Shown: positions 24,033 through 35,151, counted from the stretch's first letter. The stretch: 64,000 nt of DNA from Micromonospora lupini str. Lupac 08 (GCF_000297395.2 NZ_HF570108.1:6123700-6187699), one strand, 5' to 3'. Program-made: numbers and translations. The notes: generated by a model not told the origin, from the sequence alone.

Positions 24033-24357
24033 CCTTTCGCGCTCCATGTCCGCTGAGAATCGCGGACCTGGGGCGCTTGTCATTTCTGCTCCGGGGCCGA
24101 GCCCCGGACCCCACGCTCCCGGTGCCGGCTCGCGGCTCCCGCTCCCGGCTCCCCGGCTTGCGGCTCCCGCTCCCGGCTCCCGGCCCCGGCCCCCGGTGTC
24201 CGGCTCGCGGCCCCCGGCTCCCGGTGCCGGCTCGCGGCTCGCGGTGCCGGCTCCCGGCTCCCAGTGCCCGGCTCGCGGTGCCGGCTCGCGGCTCGCGGTG
24301 CCGGCTCCTGTCGGACCCTCTGCGGGCGACGTCGCGTTGTGGATCAAGAATGGCGCC
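24033..24357. repeat. GC-rich imperfect repeat array after the tRNA
   Basis: A 325-bp gap without a gene. From about 24098 to 24312 it is built from short units such as CCGGCTC, GCGGCTC and CCCGGCTC. The longer unit GGTGCCGGCTCGCGGCTC recurs three times (near 24120, 24222 and 24286). The frame of the downstream membrane protein is open through the array, but its Pro/Ala/Gly/Ser translation looks like repeat read-through, not a real N terminus. Confidence 0.7.
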
Positions 24358-24825
24358 ATGCTGTTTCTCGGGTTGCTCCTCGCCGCGCTGGGCGGGGTCG
24401 CCGTCGCGGTGTTCCTCACCGTTCGTGGGCTCCGCGCGGTGGTGAGAAGAAGCGAACGCTCCCGCCCAGGGAGTTGGCTGCGGGCGGTGACGCTCCTGGC
24501 CGGTGCGGGCGCCGTCGCGATGTACGCGTGGGGCCTGCTCCATGTCGGCTTCGCGGTCATGCAGGCGGAGGACGGCGGTGCCGGCTCCTTCCCGCTCCAA
24601 CCCTGCCGGGAGGCCGGGCCGCAGGTCGCCAGCCGCGTCGACGGGTACGCGGTCAGCTACCTCCCGCTCCGCTTCGAGTGCCGCCTCAGCGACGGCGGCA
24701 CGTACGTCACCTCGTCCGTTCCCGGGTACGTCAACCCGGTCGTGGCCGCCCTCGGGCTGATCACCGCCACGAGCGGGATCCTCGGCAGCACAACGGCACG
24801 ACGCGCTCACCCGCCGGTGGCGTGA
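24358..24825 (+). CDS. Small membrane protein of unknown function
   Basis: 155 residues from the ATG at 24358. Two hydrophobic helices occur near the N terminus (MLFLGLLLAALGGVAVAVF and TLLAGAGAVAMYAWGLL), then a short hydrophilic domain with a Cys pair (QPCREAG and FECRLS) that could form a disulfide outside the membrane, and a third hydrophobic helix near the C terminus. I do not recognise the family. No strong ribosome-binding site precedes the start; a TTG at 24337 is an alternative. It is convergent with the UvrA-like gene. Confidence 0.6.
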   Translation: MLFLGLLLAALGGVAVAVFLTVRGLRAVVRRSERSRPGSWLRAVTLLAGAGAVAMYAWGLLHVGFAVMQAEDGGAGSFPLQPCREAGPQVASRVDGYAVSYLPLRFECRLSDGGTYVTSSVPGYVNPVVAALGLITATSGILGSTTARRAHPPVA

Positions 24826-24841
24826 CCGTTCGACAGGTCCG

Positions 24842-27223
<2,382 letters not shown>

Positions 27224-27314
27224 GGTGTCTCCATATTCTCGGGCGGGCGGGGGCCCTCAGGTCACGGCCGGCGCGGCTCGGGGAGGCTCGCCCACGACGA
27301 CCGAACCGTGGCAG

Positions 27315-27764
27315 TCAGGCTACGGGCGGCGGCGTGACCTGGGCTTCTCGATTCCTGATCGGTCTGGTCACCTGCTTCGCCGTGCACGACGGCATCCCGG
27401 CCGTCGCGAGCGCCGCCTCCCGCCGGTAGGTGCTCGGCGGCACACCTACCAACTCGGTGAAGCGGGTGCTGAAGGTGCCCAGCGACGAGCAGCCGACCGC
27501 GAAACAGACATCGGTGACGCTCAGGTCGCCGCGACGCAGCAGCGCCATGGCGCGCTCGACGCGCCGGGTCATCAGATAGCTGTACGGAGATTCGCCGTAG
27601 GCGAGCCGGAACTCCCGACTGAGGTGACCGGCCGACATGTGGACGCCCCGGGCGAGCGCCTCGACGTCCAGGGGCTGCGCGTACTCCCGGTCGATGCGGT
27701 CGCGGACACGGCGCAGCCGCGCGAGATCGCTCAGGCGCTGACTCTCGGCGGATCGGCTGGTCAC
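27315..27764 (-). CDS. AraC-family transcriptional regulator (DNA-binding domain type)
   Basis: 149 residues, essentially only the AraC/XylS double helix-turn-helix domain (about 18-118): LDVEALARGVHMSAGHLSRE and VTDVCFAVGCSSLGTFSTRF, closing with VGVPPSTYRREA. There is no recognisable effector domain, so any signal must be sensed through another route. It lies directly upstream of the UvrA-like gene and likely controls it, itself or both. The start is GTG at 27764. Confidence 0.88.
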   Translation of the reverse strand: MTSRSAESQRLSDLARLRRVRDRIDREYAQPLDVEALARGVHMSAGHLSREFRLAYGESPYSYLMTRRVERAMALLRRGDLSVTDVCFAVGCSSLGTFSTRFTELVGVPPSTYRREAALATAGMPSCTAKQVTRPIRNREAQVTPPPVA

Positions 27765-27846
27765 CTGGAAAATCGTGCCACAGACCCCCGACGAGTTGGA
27801 CCGCCCACGACCGCGCGCCTTCCCTGATGGGGGACGGCGCGTACCG

Positions 27847-28806
27847 TCAGCCGGCCTCGCGGCGGGCGCGGGCCCGGCGCTTGCCCTCGTGCATGGCCTG
27901 CACCCGGGCCACCGGGATGGTCCGGCCCTCCGCGACCAGGTCGGCGGGGAGCGACTGCGGCGCCGGCATCAGCGCGACCCACGGGTCGGCCCCGGCGAGC
28001 AGTGGCGGCACCGTCCGGATGGTGAAGTCGGCAGGCGTCACCTCGGTCAGGTGGGACCAGTCGACCGGGAAGGAGACCGGCATTCCGGGCCGCAGGCGCG
28101 GGCTGTACGCGGCCACGACCGTCGCCCCGCCGGACCGGGTGGCGTCCACGAAGACCTTCCCACCACGGTCCTCCTTGATGTACGCGGTGGTGGCGAGCGC
28201 CGGGTCGAGCCGCTCGGCGCGGACGGCGAGCGCCCGGGTGGCGGCGGCCAGCTCCTCGGCGGTGGGGTCGCCCGCCACCGGGACGAAGACGTGCACGCCC
28301 TTTGCGCCGCTGGTCTTGACGGCCCCGGCGAGGCCGGCGTCGGCGAGCGCCTGCCGGACCAGCAGGGCAGCGCCGACGGCCGCGCGGAACCCGTCGCCCT
28401 CGGGCGGGTCCAGGTCGAGCACCAGGTGGGTCGGTCGGTGCAGGTCGGCCGCCGTGGCCAGCGTCGGGTGGTACTCGACGGCCCGCTGGTTGGCGAACCA
28501 GAGCAGGGTGCGCCGGTCGTCGCAGAGGGCGTACGAGATCTCCCGGTGTGACGCCTCGGCCCAGACCGGCGCCCGGCGGACCCAGTCCGGGGTGTAGCGG
28601 GGCAGGTTCTTCTGCATGAACGGCGGCTGGCCGGGGCGGACCCGGATCACCGACAGCGGCCGGTCCCGCAGCTGCCCGATGATCGGCTCCCGGACCGCGT
28701 CGAGGTAGTCGACCAGGTCGCGCTTGGTCGCGTCGTCACGGTCGGACAGCGGCTGGTCCAGGTTGGTCAGGGCCACGCCGTCGCGGGTCTCGTCAGCCTC
28801 ACTCAC
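27847..28806 (-). CDS. LigD-type polymerase domain protein (stand-alone)
   Basis: 319 residues matching the primase-polymerase (PolDom) module of LigD. Visible are LSVIRVRPGQPPFMQKNLP, the metal-binding LVLDLDPP, and the nucleotide-binding VKTSGAKGVHVFVP. In bacterial end-joining this domain fills in ends, with a ribonucleotide preference, alongside Ku and LigD ligase. Neither Ku nor a ligase domain is in this window. The GTG at 28806 has GGGAGGG upstream and overlaps the stop of the MFS gene as GTGA, so the two are co-translated despite unrelated functions. Confidence 0.88.
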   Translation of the reverse strand: MSEADETRDGVALTNLDQPLSDRDDATKRDLVDYLDAVREPIIGQLRDRPLSVIRVRPGQPPFMQKNLPRYTPDWVRRAPVWAEASHREISYALCDDRRTLLWFANQRAVEYHPTLATAADLHRPTHLVLDLDPPEGDGFRAAVGAALLVRQALADAGLAGAVKTSGAKGVHVFVPVAGDPTAEELAAATRALAVRAERLDPALATTAYIKEDRGGKVFVDATRSGGATVVAAYSPRLRPGMPVSFPVDWSHLTEVTPADFTIRTVPPLLAGADPWVALMPAPQSLPADLVAEGRTIPVARVQAMHEGKRRARARREAG

Positions 28807-30398
28807 CCGATCACCCTCCCGGCCCCGGCGTCGTCGGTCAACCGGACGCGGCGCTTCGACCCGGAACGATTCCGCAGCCCGCCGTCGTCGACCGACGCGT
28901 CGACCTCGGCCGGCGTGTCGACGTCGGGCCGCGAACCGGCCGGCCTGTCGACGTCGGGCCGCGAACCGGCCGGCGTGTCGCCGTCGGGCCGCGAGCCGGC
29001 CGGGCGCCGGGGCAGCGTGGCCAGCGCCACCAGCAGCGCCGCGAGCACCAGGCCGGCGGCCACGGCATACGCGATCCGGTAGCCGCCGGCCAACGCCACC
29101 ACCTCGGCCCGACCGGCGGCCCGTAGGCCGTCGCTGCGGGCCGCGGCCAGGGTCGCCAGCGCGGCCAGGCCGACCGCCCCACCAACCTGCTGGGTGGTGT
29201 TGGCCAGCCCGGACGCGAGCCCGGCGTCGCTGTCGGTGGCGCCGACCATGGCCAGCGTGGTGACCGACGGCAGGGTCAGGCCGCCGGCCACACCGAAGAC
29301 CACCAGAGCGGGGAGCACGTCGCCGAGGTAGCCGCCGTCGGCGCGCAACCGGGCGAGCAGCAGGAAACCGACTGTCGCCAGGCCCAGCCCGGCCAGCAGC
29401 ACGGTCCGGGCGCCCCAGCGACCGATGAGCCAGCCGGCCAGGCCGAGCGAGACCACCGCGATCACCACCGGGGTGGGCAGGAACGCCCAGCCGGTTGCCG
29501 CCGCGTCCAGCCCGAGCACGAGTTGCAGCTCCACGGCGAGCAGGAACTGGAAGCCGAAGAACGCGGCGACCATGAGGAACTGCACGGTGTTGGCCGCGAC
29601 CAGGCCCGGCACGCGCAGCACCCGGGCCGGCAGCAGTGGGGTCGCCGCCACCCGTTGGCGTACGGCGAAGCCGCCGAGCAGCAGCGCCGCGAGCGCCGCC
29701 GCGCCGAGGGTCCGTGGGCTGGTCCAGCCGTGCTCGCCGGTCCCCACGATGCCCAGCACGGCGGCCATCAGTCCGGCGGTGGCCAGCAGGGCGCCGGGCA
29801 CGTCGAGGCCGGCCCGCAGGCCGATGCCCCGTTCGGCGGGGAGTTGGCGGACGGCGGTGAGCAGGATCGCCGCCCCGATCGGCAGGTTCACCAGGAAGAT
29901 CGAACGCCAGCCGGCCAGCTCGGTGAGCACTCCGCCGGCGACCGTGCCGACCGACGCGCCGGCCGCCCCGGTGAAGCTGAAGACGGCGATGGCGCGGGCC
30001 CGCTCGACCGGCTCGGGGTAGAGCCGGACGATCATGCCGAGGCTGACCGCCATGGCGAGCGCGCCGCCGACACCCTGGCCGAACCGCGCGCCGACGAGCA
30101 CTGCCGGCCCGGTGGCCGCCGCGCAGGCCAGCGAGGCCACTGTGAACAGCACGACACCGGCCAGGAAGACCCGACGACGGCCGAGCAGGTCGCCGAGGCG
30201 GCCGGCGAGCAGCAGCAGCCCGCCGAACGCCACCAGGTACGCGTTGACCACCCAGGCCAGTCCGGCGGCGCTGAAGCCGAGGTCGCGTTGCACGGAGGGC
30301 AGGGCCACCGACACGACACTGCCGTCCAGGATGATCATCAGGCTGCCGGCGCAGAGCACGAGCAGGGCCGGCCAGCGGGCCGGGACGGTACGGTCCAT
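28803..30398 (-). CDS. MFS drug-efflux transporter, DHA2 / 14-TM type
   Basis: 531 residues with 13-14 hydrophobic helices. Motif A is seen as GRLGDLLGRRRVF near residue 65, and the start LLVLCAGSLMIILDGSVVSVALP is typical of the EmrB/QacA group. The C-terminal tail is hydrophilic and contains a three-fold ten-residue repeat (PAGSRPDVDT-like). AAGGAGG six bases before the ATG at 30398 fixes the start. It is divergent from an HxlR regulator, a common arrangement for regulator-controlled efflux, and overlaps the LigD-type gene by four bases. Confidence 0.92.
   Translation of the reverse strand: MDRTVPARWPALLVLCAGSLMIILDGSVVSVALPSVQRDLGFSAAGLAWVVNAYLVAFGGLLLLAGRLGDLLGRRRVFLAGVVLFTVASLACAAATGPAVLVGARFGQGVGGALAMAVSLGMIVRLYPEPVERARAIAVFSFTGAAGASVGTVAGGVLTELAGWRSIFLVNLPIGAAILLTAVRQLPAERGIGLRAGLDVPGALLATAGLMAAVLGIVGTGEHGWTSPRTLGAAALAALLLGGFAVRQRVAATPLLPARVLRVPGLVAANTVQFLMVAAFFGFQFLLAVELQLVLGLDAAATGWAFLPTPVVIAVVSLGLAGWLIGRWGARTVLLAGLGLATVGFLLLARLRADGGYLGDVLPALVVFGVAGGLTLPSVTTLAMVGATDSDAGLASGLANTTQQVGGAVGLAALATLAAARSDGLRAAGRAEVVALAGGYRIAYAVAAGLVLAALLVALATLPRRPAGSRPDGDTPAGSRPDVDRPAGSRPDVDTPAEVDASVDDGGLRNRSGSKRRVRLTDDAGAGRVIG
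28911..29000. repeat. Three tandem 30-bp repeats in the MFS C-terminal tail
   Basis: Units 28911-28940, 28941-28970 and 28971-29000 differ at only a few positions and keep the reading frame, encoding PAGSRPDVDx three times. They look like a recent in-frame expansion in a disordered tail. Confidence 0.85.
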
Positions 30399-30476
30399 CG
30401 CATGCCTCCTTGGTGCACGGTTTGTTACCGACGTCATCGTCTGTGACCATGAGCCGGAGCGGAAGGAGGCACTGTG
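30399..30476. promoter_or_regulatory. Divergent promoter region MFS / HxlR
   Basis: 78 bp between the divergent starts, with strong ribosome-binding sites on both sides (AAGGAGG for each). The AT-richer centre, TTTGTTACCGACGTCATCGT, is the probable site for RNA polymerase and HxlR binding, but I cannot define an operator. Confidence 0.4.
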
Positions 30477-30908
30477 ATGTCCCAGAGGAACAGCGATGTG
30501 TCCGCGCAGGTCGCGGCGGAGTTCACCTGCGCCGCCGGGGACGTGCCGTTCACCCCCGGGCAGGCCCGGGCGTGCACCGTCCGCGAGGTGCTGGACCGGG
30601 TCGGCGGCAAGTGGAGCATCGGCATCCTGGTGGCCGCGTCGAACGGCCCGGTGCGCTTCACCGAGCTGGAGCGGCACATCGAGGGCATCAGCCGCCGGAT
30701 GCTCACCCTGACCCTGCGCAACCTGGAGCGCGACGGTCTCCTGCGCCGCGTGGTCTATCCGACCGTTCCGCCGAAGGTGGAGTACACGGCAACGCCGATG
30801 GCGCTGGAGCTGTACGAGTCGCTGGTGGCGCTGACCAGTTGGGCCGAACGGCACCGCCGGGCCATCGCCGAGGCGCGGACCAGGTACGACGCCGAGCACG
30901 CCGGTTAA
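30477..30908 (+). CDS. HxlR-family transcriptional regulator
   Basis: 143 residues with the HxlR winged helix: CTVREVLDRVGGKWSIGILV, then FTELERHIEGISRRMLTLTLRNLERDGLL and the wing VVYPTVPPKVEYTATP. A Cys in the N-terminal CTV position is common in redox- or electrophile-sensing members. It is divergent from the MFS pump and probably represses it. AAGGAGG at 30463-30469 lies seven bases before the ATG at 30477; a GTG at 30474 would be too close. Confidence 0.92.
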   Translation: MSQRNSDVSAQVAAEFTCAAGDVPFTPGQARACTVREVLDRVGGKWSIGILVAASNGPVRFTELERHIEGISRRMLTLTLRNLERDGLLRRVVYPTVPPKVEYTATPMALELYESLVALTSWAERHRRAIAEARTRYDAEHAG

Positions 30909-30944
30909 ACCGGCCCCCGGTGTGGGGAACGCCACCACCTTCGT

Positions 30945-30960
30945 CTGACCGATCGGTCAG
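30945..30960. promoter_or_regulatory. TetR-type operator 1
   Basis: Perfect 16-bp palindrome CTGACCGATCGGTCAG. An identical copy starts 19 bp further on. It precedes the tetR-mmpL operon, so autorepression is the natural reading. Confidence 0.85.
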
Positions 30961-30963
30961 GAT

Positions 30964-30979
30964 CTGACCGATCGGTCAG
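30964..30979. promoter_or_regulatory. TetR-type operator 2
   Basis: Second perfect CTGACCGATCGGTCAG, three bases after the first. It ends 26 bases before the tetR start codon, so it should overlap the promoter or the transcription start. Confidence 0.85.
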
Positions 30980-31005
30980 GCATGCTGGTTCACGGAGGTG
31001 GACCG

Positions 31006-31560
31006 GTGATGGCCAGAGCGGTGTCCGAGACGCACGGTGAGATCCTCGCCGCGGCGGCGCGACGGTTCGCGGTGACCGGCTACCGGGGCACCTCGCTGCA
31101 GGACATCGCCCGCGAGGTCGGCTGTTCCAAGGCCACCGTGCTCTACCACTTCGCCAACAAGGAAGCCCTGCTCGCCGAGCTGATGGCACCCGCGATCGGT
31201 GTGCTGCGCGACCTCGACGACCAGCTCACCGGCAAGACCGGCGCGGCCGCCCAGGAGGTCGCCGCCCAGGGCTTCGTCGACCTCGCGGTCCGCTTCCGGC
31301 GGGAGATCGCGGTGCTGCGCGGTGAATTCCCCGAGCTGCTGTGCCAGCCGGCGTTCGCGCACATCCAGCAGATCTCCGACCGGCTGCGGGACGCGTTGGC
31401 CGGGCACTCCGACCGACCGGGCGCCCGGATCGCCGCGCTGGTGCTCCTCGCCGGCATCTCCGAGGCGTGCGCCGAATTCGCCGACATCCCCGACGACGAA
31501 CTGCGCGCCGCTCTGCTCGCCCTCGTCCGGCGGGCCGTCGAACCCGTCGACGCACCCTGA
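31006..31560 (+). CDS. TetR-family repressor
   Basis: 184 residues. The N-terminal helix-turn-helix includes RFAVTGYRGTSLQDIAREVG and CSKATVLYHFANKEALL, classic TetR DNA-binding sequence; the rest is a helical ligand-binding domain. GGAGG at 30994-30998 lies seven bases before GTG 31006 (ATG 31009 is the alternative). Two identical palindromic operators lie immediately upstream, so it most likely represses its own operon with the MMPL exporter 34 bp downstream. Confidence 0.92.
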   Translation: MMARAVSETHGEILAAAARRFAVTGYRGTSLQDIAREVGCSKATVLYHFANKEALLAELMAPAIGVLRDLDDQLTGKTGAAAQEVAAQGFVDLAVRFRREIAVLRGEFPELLCQPAFAHIQQISDRLRDALAGHSDRPGARIAALVLLAGISEACAEFADIPDDELRAALLALVRRAVEPVDAP

Positions 31561-31594
31561 CCCATCCACCCACGACCGAGGACAAGGACTCCTG

Positions 31595-33829
31595 ATGGCC
31601 ACCCTGCTCTACCGGCTCGGCCGGGGCGCGTTGCGCCGGCGACGCCTCGTCGTCGCGCTCTGGCTCGTCGTACTCGTCGGCGCCGGTCTGGCCGCGGCCA
31701 CCCTGCGCGGCCCGACGGCGAGCAACTTCACCATGCCCGGCACCGAGAGCCAGCGCGCGCTCGACCTGCTCGCCGAGCAGTTCCCCGCGGCCAGCGGCGC
31801 GACCGGCACCATCACGGTCAAGGCGCCCGGGGACGGTCAACTCGCCACCCCGCAGGGCCAGGCCGTGGTGCAGGAGCTGGTCCAGCAGGCCGGAACGCTG
31901 CCCGGCGTGGTCGGCGCGGTCAACCCGCTCCAGGTCGGCGCGGTCTCACCCAATGGCCGGTACGCGCTGGTCCAGGTCCAGTTCGCCACCGGCGCGGACG
32001 AGGTGACCGACGAGCAGAAGACCGCGTACGAGGAGGTCGGCGCGGCGGCGAAGGCGCAGGGTTGGCAGGTCGCCCCGGGCGGCGAGGTGCTGGGCGGGGA
32101 GCCGGAGATCGGCTCGACCGAGGCGCTCGGCGTCGTGGTCGCCGCGATCGTCCTGATCATCACGTTCGGCTCGCTGGTGGCCGCCGGAATGACCATGCTC
32201 AACGCGCTGATCGGCGTGGGCGTCGGCATGGCCGGCCTGTTCGCGCTGAGCGGCGCCGTCCAGTTGACCAGCACGGCGCCGATCCTGGCGCTGATGCTCG
32301 GCCTCGCCGTCGGCATCGACTACTCGCTGTTCATCACCTCCCGGCACCGGCAGAACCTGCTCGACGGCCTGCCCCCGGACGAGGCCGTCGGCCGGGCCGT
32401 GGGCACCGCCGGCTCCGCCGTGGTCTTCGCGGGCGCCACAGTGGTCATCGCGCTCGCCGGACTGGCCGTGGTGGACATTCCGTTCCTCACCGTGATGGGC
32501 CTCGCCGCCGCCGGCACGGTCACCGTGGCCGTGCTCGTCGCCATCACCCTCCAGCCGGCCCTGCTCGGCTTCGCCGGACGCCGGGTGCTCCCCCGCCGGC
32601 TGCGCGCCGTTCCCACCGACGGCACCGCCACCGACGGCACCGCCGCCGACGAGGACGACACGGACGTCAGCGACCGTCCGGCCGCAACCACGACCAACGA
32701 GCAGAACCGGTTCGGCTTCCGCTGGGCGCGCCTGGTCACCCGGTTCCGCGTACCTGTCATCCTGGTCGGCCTGCTCGGCCTGGGGCTGCTCGCGCTGCCC
32801 ACGCCGGACATGCGGCTGGCCCTGCCGGGCGCGGCGACGGCCGCCGTCGGCTCCCCCGCCCGGGTGGCGAACGACCTGACCGTCGAGGGCTTCGGACCGG
32901 GCTTCACCGGCCGGCTCGCGGTGGTGGTCGCCGGCGACTCGCCGCAGGCCACCTCGGCCGCCGTGCCGCAGGTCACGGCCCTGCTCCAGCGCACCGACAA
33001 CGTCCTCGCGGTGGCGCCGCCCCAGCTCAGCCCGGACGGTCGGACCGCGCTGCTCGGCGTGGTGCCGAAGACCGGCCCGACCGACGCGGCCACCGAGACG
33101 CTCGTGCACGACATCCGCGGCTCGGTGAGCGGCATCCGCGACGCGGACGTGCTGCTCACCGGCGTCACCGCGATCGGCATCGACGTGTCCGAGAAGCTCT
33201 CCGACGCGCTGCCGATCTACCTGCTGCTGGTGGTCGGGCTCTCGGTGCTGCTGCTGATGCTGGTGTTCCGCTCGCTGCTGGTGCCGGTCAAGGCCGCGCT
33301 GGGCTTCCTGCTCACCGTCGCCGCCACGTTCGGCATCACGGTGGCGGTGTTCCAGCAGGGGCACCTCGCCGACCTCGTCGGCCTGGACACGCCCGGCCCG
33401 CTGATCAGCTTCCTGCCGATCCTGCTCATCGGCATCCTGTTCGGGCTCGCGATGGACTACGAGGTGTTCCTCGTGTCCCGGATGCGGGAGGACTTCGTAC
33501 ACGGCGCGACCGCCCGGCAGGCCACGATCAGCGGCATGGGGCACGGCGCCCGCGTGGTCACGGCCGCCGCCCTGATCATGATGTCGGTGTTCGGGGGCTT
33601 CGTCTTCCTCGACGACCCGGTGATCAAGTCGATGGGCTTCGCGCTCGCCGTCGGCGTGGCCATCGACGCCTTCGTGGTCCGCATGACCATCGTCCCGGCC
33701 GTGATGTCCCTGCTCGGCGACCGCGCCTGGTGGCTGCCCCGCTGGCTCGACCGCGCACTCCCGAACGTCGACATCGAGGGCGAGGGCCTGCGCACCCACC
33801 TGACGACCCAGACCCCCACCCGGGTCTGA
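31595..33829 (+). CDS. MMPL-family RND-type exporter
   Basis: 744 residues with MMPL topology: TM1, extracytoplasmic domain (~40-180), TM2-6, a hydrophilic cytoplasmic linker, TM7, second extracytoplasmic domain, TM8-12. Asp-Tyr pairs in the fourth and tenth helices (VGIDYSLFITSRHR and LAMDYEVFLVSRMRED) match the proton-relay pairs of MmpL3. Actinobacterial MMPL proteins export lipids or drugs; under TetR control a drug or toxic-lipid role is plausible. AAGGA is six bases before the ATG at 31595. Confidence 0.93.
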   Translation: MATLLYRLGRGALRRRRLVVALWLVVLVGAGLAAATLRGPTASNFTMPGTESQRALDLLAEQFPAASGATGTITVKAPGDGQLATPQGQAVVQELVQQAGTLPGVVGAVNPLQVGAVSPNGRYALVQVQFATGADEVTDEQKTAYEEVGAAAKAQGWQVAPGGEVLGGEPEIGSTEALGVVVAAIVLIITFGSLVAAGMTMLNALIGVGVGMAGLFALSGAVQLTSTAPILALMLGLAVGIDYSLFITSRHRQNLLDGLPPDEAVGRAVGTAGSAVVFAGATVVIALAGLAVVDIPFLTVMGLAAAGTVTVAVLVAITLQPALLGFAGRRVLPRRLRAVPTDGTATDGTAADEDDTDVSDRPAATTTNEQNRFGFRWARLVTRFRVPVILVGLLGLGLLALPTPDMRLALPGAATAAVGSPARVANDLTVEGFGPGFTGRLAVVVAGDSPQATSAAVPQVTALLQRTDNVLAVAPPQLSPDGRTALLGVVPKTGPTDAATETLVHDIRGSVSGIRDADVLLTGVTAIGIDVSEKLSDALPIYLLLVVGLSVLLLMLVFRSLLVPVKAALGFLLTVAATFGITVAVFQQGHLADLVGLDTPGPLISFLPILLIGILFGLAMDYEVFLVSRMREDFVHGATARQATISGMGHGARVVTAAALIMMSVFGGFVFLDDPVIKSMGFALAVGVAIDAFVVRMTIVPAVMSLLGDRAWWLPRWLDRALPNVDIEGEGLRTHLTTQTPTRV

Positions 33830-33844
33830 CCCCGTCCCGATGAA

Positions 33845-33882
33845 CGAAAGGTGCGGCGCCCGTGTGGGCGCCGCACCTTTCG
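33845..33882. terminator. Bidirectional 16-bp hairpin between mmpL and the esterase gene
   Basis: CGAAAGGTGCGGCGCC (33845-33860) and its exact reverse complement (33867-33882) enclose CGTGTG. The genes converge here, and AAAG/CTTT at the base gives a short T-run on either strand. Confidence 0.87.
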
Positions 33883-33894
33883 GCACTGCACTGC

Positions 33895-35151
33895 TCACAC
33901 GCCGGCCGGGTACGTCTCCATCTCACCGGGAACGGCGGGCACCGCCAGCGGATGCAGGGCCGTCGTCTCGTCACACCAGATGAGGGCGTCGTAGCGTTCC
34001 CCCAGCCGGGTCGGCACGTAGTTGCCCCACGACTCGAAGGACGGGTCGTAGACCACCCCGATCGCCCGGTGATCCGCGGTTTCGGTGACCCAGTCCGGTT
34101 GGTCGTCGCCGCCGAAGACGAGCACCGCCCGCTCCGGCATCAGCTCGTGCAACCGCCGTTCCACCGAACCCTCCCGCGCCGGCGGCACCACCATCGCCTC
34201 GGAGGGCGAGCCCCACCGGGGAGCGGCGATCACCGTGCCCCGGTAGGTGCCGAACCCGATCAACGCCACCGCGTCGTCGCCGTGCCGCTCGCGGGCCAAC
34301 TGACCGATGTTGACCATGCCGTCCGCGGCCATGTCGGTGGCCCGCGCATCCCCCACGTGCGTGTTGTGCGCCCAGACGATCCCGCGGGCGTCCGGGCCGT
34401 AGCGTTGCAGCAGCCGGTCCAGGGTGTCCTGCATGTGGGTGTCGCGGATGTTCCACGAGTCCGGGCCGCCGGCCACCATCGCCCGGTAGTAGCGCTCCGC
34501 GCCGGCCACCACCTCCGCGTTCTGCCAGGCCGAGAAGCGGTCCGGGCCGTCCGACATGGCCTGCTCCCGGGTACGCGCCAGCAGCCGGACGACCTCCTCC
34601 TCGCAGCGCGCGGAGACGAACCGGCTGGCCGCGCCGTACTCCTCGACCCTCTTGCCGTACGGCTCGAAGCACCGGTACGCGTCCTGCGCCGCCTCCAGCG
34701 AGGTCGGGTCCTCCTCCCCCAGGTAGTCGAAGATCGCCTGCATCGACTCCCAGAGGCTGTAGACGTCGAGCCCGTGGAAACCGGCCCGCCCGCCCTCCGG
34801 CTGCTCCAGGTTCCACGCCCGCAGCCAACGGCAGAAGCGCGCCACCTCCGCGTTCGCCCACATCCAGGTCGGCCACCGCTCGAAGTGCTCCAGCGCCGTC
34901 TGCGGATCGGGAGCCCCGCCCGGCGCGGCGGTGACCGAGCGGTGCACCCGGTCGCAGTCCGGCCAGTCGCCCTCCACGGCGACGAACGAGAAGCCGCACT
35001 CCGCGATCAGCCGACGGGTGAGCTGCTCGCGCAGCCGATAGTAGTCGTAGCTGCCGTGGGTGGACTCGCCGATCATCACCACCCGGGCGTCCCGGACGCG
35101 CTCCAGCAACGGGTCGAAGTCGCTCGGCGCGCCGAGCCGCTGAACCAGCAT
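33895..35151 (-). CDS. Erythromycin-esterase family protein
   Basis: 418 residues of the EreA/EreB superfamily. Visible active-site blocks are VVMIGESTHGSYDYYRLR near the N terminus, FVAVEGDWPD, and IVWAHNTHVGD near residue 270. True Ere enzymes hydrolyse the macrolactone ring of erythromycin, but many chromosomal homologues have other or unknown substrates. The frame is open to a GTG at 35262, which would overlap the divergent DUF2795 gene, so the ATG at 35151 is preferred. An Erm-type methyltransferase is encoded nearby. Confidence 0.82.
   Translation of the reverse strand: MLVQRLGAPSDFDPLLERVRDARVVMIGESTHGSYDYYRLREQLTRRLIAECGFSFVAVEGDWPDCDRVHRSVTAAPGGAPDPQTALEHFERWPTWMWANAEVARFCRWLRAWNLEQPEGGRAGFHGLDVYSLWESMQAIFDYLGEEDPTSLEAAQDAYRCFEPYGKRVEEYGAASRFVSARCEEEVVRLLARTREQAMSDGPDRFSAWQNAEVVAGAERYYRAMVAGGPDSWNIRDTHMQDTLDRLLQRYGPDARGIVWAHNTHVGDARATDMAADGMVNIGQLARERHGDDAVALIGFGTYRGTVIAAPRWGSPSEAMVVPPAREGSVERRLHELMPERAVLVFGGDDQPDWVTETADHRAIGVVYDPSFESWGNYVPTRLGERYDALIWCDETTALHPLAVPAVPGEMETYPAGV

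Noticed and set aside
24046..24357. N-terminal extension of the small membrane protein through the repeat array
   Set aside because: The extension translates to Pro/Ala/Gly/Ser repeats from the array; the hydrophobic protein begins naturally at ATG 24358.
28803..30938. Extension of the MFS protein upstream of 30398
   Set aside because: It would run antisense through the HxlR gene; AAGGAGG six bases before ATG 30398 and the N-terminal TM1 sequence fix the start.
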